A DNA stretch of 64,000 nt from Vitrella brassicaformis (taxonomy: Eukaryota; Sar; Vitrellaceae). The stretch covers positions 91,000 through 154,999 of the forward strand of contig CDMY01000405.1 of the NCBI GenBank assembly GCA_001179505.1, read 5' to 3'. Numbering within the stretch: the stretch's first letter is position 1; each line of letters starts with the position of its first letter. This document shows positions 58,001 to 64,000 of the stretch, one piece after another. A program made the position numbers and the translations under genes. Below the pieces are notes generated by a model. It was given only the letters and a program-made list of their open reading frames with translations, had not been told where the DNA came from and ran no database searches.

Positions 58001-61000
58001 GTGGCCGCGAGCGTCGAGTTGAATACAGCGGTGCCCGCGCCGCAGCCAGTGGTCCACGGCCACTGCACACAAGACAGCACAACACAACACAACCCGATAC
58101 ACCGAGCAATACAGAACACGCGTCTCCATATACCGTGTCGAGGATGGCGTCATTGGTGCTCTTGACACCGATGATGAACTCGTCATCGGTGGCGTAGTCG
58201 CCCGCCAGCAGGAACTCGTCGGCGTTGAGGGAGGTCGGCAACAGAGCCGTGCCGGCATCGTGAGTCGCCCACGTCTTAGGTGTCACCTGCAAACACGCGA
58301 CGGGCCAGCAACGACAGACAGACAGATAGACAGACAGACAGGGAGGCTATGCTTGTGTGTGCATTCCTCCCTCCCTCCCTCCCTCCCTCTGTGTGTGTGT
58401 GTCACCTGACAGAAGTCTTCTGTGGCGTGTGGCTTCTCGTCGGCCATCTTGCACGTGATCCAGTTCTCGCGCGAGGGCCCGAACACCTGGAAGGTGTAGT
58501 CGTGGTTCGTCCAGGGCGCCGAGTTGCTGGCCGTGTTGCCGGGCGTGGCCGGCGTCTCTCCGCCAAAGAAGTTGGACTTGACCGTCTCGAAGTCACTCGC
58601 AGGCTGGCCATACGGACTTGAGGAGCCCCTGCACACATACAGATACACGACACATCCATCCATCTCGGAGGGAGAGAAGAGAGTCTGTTCATCTAGTAAC
58701 TCTCGACTCACCAGCAGAGCACGTATCGACCGATGTTGCCGAACTCCAGCGACGCGTCGTTGGGGAAGGCCGTCCAGTTGTACATCCACGCGTTTGCCTG
58801 GGTAGCCGTTGCTGAGGTCGTCCATTTCTTCACCCTAAATTTTAACACACGAGCCAAAACACATAAGTGGGTGGTCGGGTGGGTGGTGGGTGGCAGTGTC
58901 TCACTCACTCTCCGTTGGGCCCGCCGCAGTTGGTTTCGTAGAAGACATTCTTGGTATTGCCGTCGTCGTATGAGGCCAGCTCGCGGCGGACCACCTGCAC
59001 GCCCTCTGACGTGGTGCACCCGACGCAGCTGGTGTTGGCCACTGTGACGGTGCAGGGGTAGCCCGGGTAGCACACCGCACCCTTCAGGGCAATTGTGGCA
59101 CCGGGGATCGTCACGTTACCTACACTCAGACAGACAGACAGACAGACGTACGCACACGCACACACAGAACATGGAATTAATTGCCGGTTGTTCGTTCACC
59201 CAGTCCCTCACTGACCGGCCTCGTAAAGGTAGTTTGACTCAGTCAAGTCGTTATCAAGGCAGCTGACGCCGCCGATGTTGGTGCCGGGGCACCAGCACAA
59301 GTGGTAGTCACCCTGAACACCGAAGTTGCCCCTGCACGGCGATGGACAACGAAAACGGAACATACATCAGAGGGTTTGTTTGCATCTGTCTGTGGCTCTC
59401 TCTTGCTCTCACTTAGGCACATAGAGGCTCCACGATGGCGATCCGCTGGCAGTGCTCGTCAACAGGGCGCTCTGATACAGACGCACACACACACACACAC
59501 GCACACAGACAGCCGTGCGCACAGCTCGCTGGGGTGGGGCAGTTTCTGTTGTGATTGCGTGCGTACCGCATTGTATTGGGAGCTGAAGACCTTGGTAGCC
59601 TTGAATGTGATTTTGCCGTCGTTGTTTGTTCCCCCGCCGGTGCCGCAGCTGCTGCTGCTGGACTTCTGCTTGACGACCAGCAGCTTGTCGCCCACCTTGT
59701 AGTTGTAGGCCGCCAGAGGGGCGAAGCTCGTCACAGTGCCGGGGGTCACCTTCTGGCTGATCATCGTGTTGGTCTTCGTCGGACCTGAACCACACACACA
59801 CACACAACCACAGACATATGTATGTGGCTGGCTGCAAAGACACAGACAGACTTGTCCGTGCGGCAGCAAGCGACTCACCGGCAATTCCGAATTTGGCAGC
59901 GACGAACTTGGCCTGGCCCTTGGCGACGCCGCTGGGTGCCGTTTCGGAGCCTCCGTATACGGTCCAGGGGAACCAACACAGATAATGGGTGCCGGCAAGA
60001 CTGCACACACACATAAGCACACAGACAGACAGACAGACAGATGTGCGCATGGACGTTGCGTCCATCCATCCATGTGTGTATATTGTTTACGTGGGGTCGA
60101 GTGCGAGTTCGGCCTGGAAGTCTGAGGCGGTGACGGATGTGGCGGCGGTCTTGAGGGTGAAGACCCAGCTCACCTTGTTGGTCTCCACGTTCAGCTTGGC
60201 TTGGGCTGCAAATGGACGGACCACACATACACCAAGAGAGGGAGGGACCACAATCGTGGTGTGGTGCCACGTGGTGGGAGATCCGTACCGTGGTATGGTG
60301 TGCCAGAGCTGTTGGTGAAGTGCACGTCCGCCGAGCAGTGCAGTTTGGTCGAGCCGTCCGTGAAGTCCTCCGTGATGAACAGCTGATCGGCAATGGTTGC
60401 CGTGTTGACACCACCCGTCACAACCTCAGCGTCATTTACTGACAACCACACACACATACACACACACACACACACGGAACCACACAAGATGACCAGCCAG
60501 CCGATCTTCCTTCCCTGTGTGTGTCTGTGGGTGTGTGGCTTACGAGTGGTGACATCGACGGATGTGCCAAGGTCGACATTGTGCTGGACGGTGGTGTAGT
60601 TGACGTTGCTCAAGGAGTAGAAGGCGGCGGGAAGGAAGTCGAGCGTGCATTTGTTGTAGGCGGCGCAGTACTTCTCCTCGAGGTTCTTCTGCTTGAAGCC
60701 CGCCACCTGCAGCACCATGCCCACGTCCACCGAGAAGGCCGCCGCGCTCTGGGCGCTGGCGCATTTGCTGGAGCCAGTCGTGGCCATGTTCAGGCAGATG
60801 CACATCGAGTAGAAACCGGGGAACGGGATGGCCTGACATACACATACGCATGGTAGAGCGGAGGCCAGACAGACCGCGGATGTGTTTCCTTGTGCGTCCT
60901 TGTGCGTACCATTTCCTCGATGACGGTTTTGGAGGATGCGGGCGTATTTGTGGCATCGGTGGGCAGTCCGCTGCCGCCGGAGGGGCTGCTAGTCGAGGTG

Positions 61001-62510
61001 GGGTTGAAGGTGGTGCCGCTGGCGCCGCTGGGCACATAGGCCGCCTTGCCAAACACGCAGTAGTTCTTGCCGCCAACCGTCTGGAGGGAGCAAGTTGCGT
61101 AACCTAACACACACACACACACACACACAGCCACACATACATAGCACGGCGATGAATGAGGGTGCAGCAGAGCAGAGCAGTGCAGTGGCAGTGGCGCCCA
61201 CCCACCCACCCTTATTGCTGTTGGACCCCTTTTGGTATCCGACGTATTCGTATGTGTTGATGTCGTCGGGGGGCAGCATCTTCTCGGAGGCGGAGCCGCT
61301 GGCGTACCCGATGAGGGCGGGGTACTTGGTGTCGTCACCGGTGCCCTGCGGGTCCAGCTGCAGCGGGTTCGCACGGTTCGACAGGCACCTGCACACACAC
61401 ACACACACAAAGAGAGAGAGAGCACGCAGCGATGAGCGGAAGATCAGAGATCTGCGCGTGGGGAGTGCAGGTAGATCTGTGTGTTTGTACCCGTCTCTTG
61501 CGTCCCCGACGGTCATGGCGTGGTGGACCAAAAAGTCATCGTCGGGATCTCGGTCCTCAAGAGAGATGGAGAAAGGGGCACCTGATACCNNNNNNNNNNN
61601 NNNNNNNNNNNNNNNNNNNNNNNNNNNNNNNNNNNNNNNNNNNNNNNNNNNNNNNNNNNNNNNNNNNNNNNNNNNNNNNNNNNNNNNNNNNNNNNNNNNN
61701 NNNNNNNNNNNNNNNNNNNNNNNNNNNNNNNNNNNNNNNNNNNNNNNNNNNNNNNNNNNNNNNNNNNNNNNNNNNNNNNNNNNNNNNNNNNNNNNNNNNN
61801 NNNNNNNNNNNNNNNNNNNNNNNNNNNNNNNNNNNNNNNNNNNNNNNNNNNNNNNNNNNNNNNNNNNNNNNNNNNNNNNNNNNNNNNNNCCCCCCCCCCC
61901 CCCCCCCCACACACACACACATGCGCACGCAGGAGAAGCTGATGACGTAGATCGACGAGTGTGTGGGTATCTGTGTTGCCTCCCGACGGACCAGCAATGA
62001 GTGTGGTGGCGTTGCCGTGGCCGGTGGAGCCGACGACGTACTCATTGTAGACGGTGACCTTGCCAATGGAGTCCTCCTCCATATATCCCTTGTGCGAGAT
62101 GTATCCCGGGTTCAGACGACGCTGACAGATGGACAGACGCCATAGACAGAGACCATACAATGGATGGATGAGCAGCCACAGATGCAGGCAGGAGACACGG
62201 GATCTCTTCGCACCTTCATGAGAAACTGGAAGCCTTCCATGTCATCGTACTCAACCGTGTGATACGTCCTGCACACAACCGACACACAGGGAGGCAGAGA
62301 TCTCGCCCATCCACACGCATATATGAGGCCAAGATCCCATCCACACGTCAGATCTCCCTCTCCCGACATGAGATGCGTCCATTTCCTCCTTCCCTGCACG
62401 CGTGTGTGTCCTTACTTGTATTGTTGTGCCTTGGCGCAGGTGAGTAGCGCGAGGAGGGTGGCGGCGATGACGCAGCACCCCCCTGCCATGAGGGCGCCGC
62501 GGACTCTCAT
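46054..62510 (-). CDS. Giant secreted or GPI-anchored surface protein with CWC/GP and beta-sandwich-like repeats
   Basis: One 16.5 kb gene of dozens of short exons spaced by 60-120-bp introns, with no internal start or terminator break. I estimate over 3,000 residues. Exon 1 (62510..62416) encodes a signal peptide (VIAATLLALLTCAKAQ). Exons 62268..62214 and 62121..61992 follow. The last exon, 46221..46054, ends with LYATILVTLLAIALGRFF, a hydrophobic tail with no cytosolic basic stop, as in GPI-anchored proteins. The N-terminal half repeats an aromatic-Leu-Cys-Trp-Cys motif: FYSMCIC (about 60800), HYLCWF (59975), YHLCWC (59300), RYVLCW (58720), IYEICYC (57955), TFTICW (56775). Each is usually followed by a Gly-Pro (GPTKTN, FGPSREN, GPKKGADG, VQGPRAF). 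The C-terminal half repeats beta-strand units with GDKIHLTAPMGF- or GGRIEFTGPTGF-like cores. Many N-glycosylation sites. Adhesive or protective coat roles are inference. An N gap removes part near the N-terminus. Confidence 0.75.
61589..61889. other. Assembly gap (about 300 N)
   Basis: N run inside the surface-protein gene, followed directly by 19 C residues and a CA repeat (61890-61920). The homopolymer probably caused the break. At least part of one exon is missing. Confidence 0.99.
61890..61920. repeat. (C)19 homopolymer and (CA)n
   Basis: Directly borders the gap; intronic relative to the minus-strand gene. Confidence 0.9.
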
Positions 62511-63310
62511 GTCGGCTGACCGACAGCAGCTGCTCAGAGGCAATTTAGAGAACGAACGGCGCCGGTGGAGACCCTCCCGGCCGCACGGATGGACGAGATC
62601 AGGCGGAGGATGGAGGAGAAAGCGCTCTAGAGGTGGAGAAAAGGGCGGAAAAGATCGGGAAAGAAAAGCGACAGAGTGAGCAGGATCAATTCGCCGCGAA
62701 ACGCGCGGGAAACCAACTTGGCACCTTGAATTTTTAGATCAGCTTTTTGGGGGCCGTCCGGGTGGCCAGGACGAACCCCCAAAAGCTCGCATATCATGCC
62801 GGAATGGCAGGCTGGCGAAGAGAGGGCAAGGCCTGAGCGGACGGTCCTTCCGCTGGGCGGTATGTGATCATGCGTTGGAGATGGGGCATGGTCTGGTCCG
62901 GCGGGGAGGACAACGGAACACGATGCAGTGAGATGGATGGATCCGCAAGGAGCCGGCAGATCTACGGACACTGTGTGGTTGACCGTGGTTGCAATGGGCG
63001 GACAGATGCGTGGTGCCGTGCTCGTGCATGGCCATGGTGTACATCCGTGACAGCGATGAGTGACGTACGTGTCATCAAAAATCGCTCATCACTGTGGCAG
63101 CGCATGCGTGTACACCACATGCACCATGCGCAAGCCCGCCAACTCCACGTACGCACAAGCCAGAGAGAAATCGACGAGCAGCTAGTGCATATGAATAAAG
63201 GGCAAGCACACCACACACCGTGCAAACAGGGCGGAGAGAGAAAGGCATGATTACACGAACGTGACTATCTGTCTGCCCGCCAGCAACGGCAACGCGCATG
63301 GCTCTAGATA
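62511..63310. other. Intergenic region between tandem minus-strand genes
   Basis: 800 bp that must hold the promoter of the surface-protein gene and the 3' UTR of the gene to the right. Open frames on both strands lack splice structure or family matches. I accept no gene. Confidence 0.55.
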
Positions 63311-64000
63311 TCACTTTCCTGCCCCCTCCCCCTCCCGCTCCCCCTGCCTCTCCCCGCCCTCTGCATGCGGCACATCCTCACTGTCGTACGACACCTTCTT
63401 CTGCCACACCTGGTGACCGCCGTGACCGTGACCATGGCCATGGCCATGCCCGCCATGCCCACCACCACCACCACCACCTGCTGCTGCTGCTGCTGCTGCT
63501 TTGGACGAGGGCTTGTTGTCCTTGGGCTGAGTGCTGCTGGAGGGATGGAGCTCCCCGCCGCCGTATGACCGGCTCCTCTGTCGACCTGACTTGGCCTTGC
63601 CGCCTCTTCCGGCAGCCGGATGCTGCTCGTGGTGGACAGGGATGTCCTTGTCGTGCCACTGACCCTTGAGGATGCGCAGCAATGTGTTGACCGCATCACC
63701 ACACTGTATGAGAGAGAGAGAGAGAGAGAGAGAAGTGTTGGTTGGTTGGCCATCTGCACCCAGTCAGTGTATCTCTGTCTGTCTGGCCGCCACCGCACCC
63801 ACCTGTATGCCTTGTCTGTTGACGACCATCCTGCCGGTCTGTTTCCACCGCTGCAGGAAGGTGTCCTGTGTGTGCTGACTCACGCGTTCCGCCTTCTCCG
63901 TAGTCGGGCTGTACAGACGCTTCAAGTGACTCCTGCAACCACACGCACACAAAACCGGACAAACGACAGACAGGTGCTTTGACGTGCCACTGCACGTCAG
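63311..64000 (-). CDS. 3' end of an unknown protein with Ala run and His/Gly-rich tail
   Basis: Two exons are visible, complement(63311..63703, 63803..63932), joined in phase 0; the gene continues past the right edge. The upstream exon reads SHLKRLYSPTTEKAERVSQH then FLQRWKQTGRMVVNRQGIQ. The last exon begins CGDAVNTLLRILKGQWHDKD. It then becomes low-complexity: a basic Gly/Ser/Arg stretch, a seven-Ala run, poly-Gly, alternating His-Gly (GHGGHGHGHGHGHGGH), and an acidic Gly/Glu end. His/Gly tracts can bind transition metals, but that is speculation here. No family recognised from the part seen. Confidence 0.6.

Overview
This is eukaryotic nuclear DNA, GC-rich and gene-dense. Nearly every gene is cut by short GT-AG introns of about 50-100 bp, loaded with TG/CA and TCTG/CAGA microsatellites. 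The gene set (inositol oxygenase, dymeclin, a YIPF Golgi protein, a prominin-like protein, an alveolate-type HAD protein, and a giant ectodomain protein with CWC/GP repeats) suggests a free-living alveolate alga. A chromerid such as Vitrella is my best guess; this is inference and was not checked. I rebuilt exons by hand from splice sites and reading phase. Where I give a join list, the exon lengths sum to a whole number of codons.

Layout, left to right. Positions 1-146 hold the 5' end of a second, frameshifted copy of the gene at 41366-44234. Positions 160-2000 are repeat-rich, with one doubtful exon set. Minus-strand genes follow: a small basic coiled-coil protein (2005-2539), an unknown protein (2830-3561 and upstream) and a 1,146-residue coiled-coil protein (4278-9147). 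From there the strands alternate: inositol oxygenase (+), helical/RING protein (-), DUF72-UIM-UIM-UBX protein (+), HAD-like protein (-), dymeclin (+), intronless F-box-like protein (-), YIPF protein (+), rhodanese (-), secreted Cys-rich protein (+), prominin-like protein (+), duplicated MGNAQS gene (-), secreted OTU-like protease (+), a 16.5 kb surface-protein gene (-), and the 3' end of a His/Gly-tailed protein (-) running off the right edge. Two N gaps of about 300 bases interrupt the MGNAQS gene and the surface-protein gene.

The most unusual locus is 12041-18519. A RING-finger protein and a DUF72-UIM-UIM-UBX protein start head to head with only 65 bp between their ATGs. DUF72 is best known as a prokaryotic TIM-barrel family of unknown activity. 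Here it is joined to two ubiquitin-binding motifs and a UBX domain that keeps the p97/Cdc48-contacting FPR loop. Together the two genes look like a possible ubiquitin-ligase and p97-adaptor module.

Dymeclin and the YIPF protein are Golgi-trafficking genes. Three proteins (prominin-like, giant ectodomain, Cys-rich) face the outside or lumen. The rhodanese and the OTU protease carry secretory leaders, which in a complex-plastid alga could also mean plastid or periplastid delivery.
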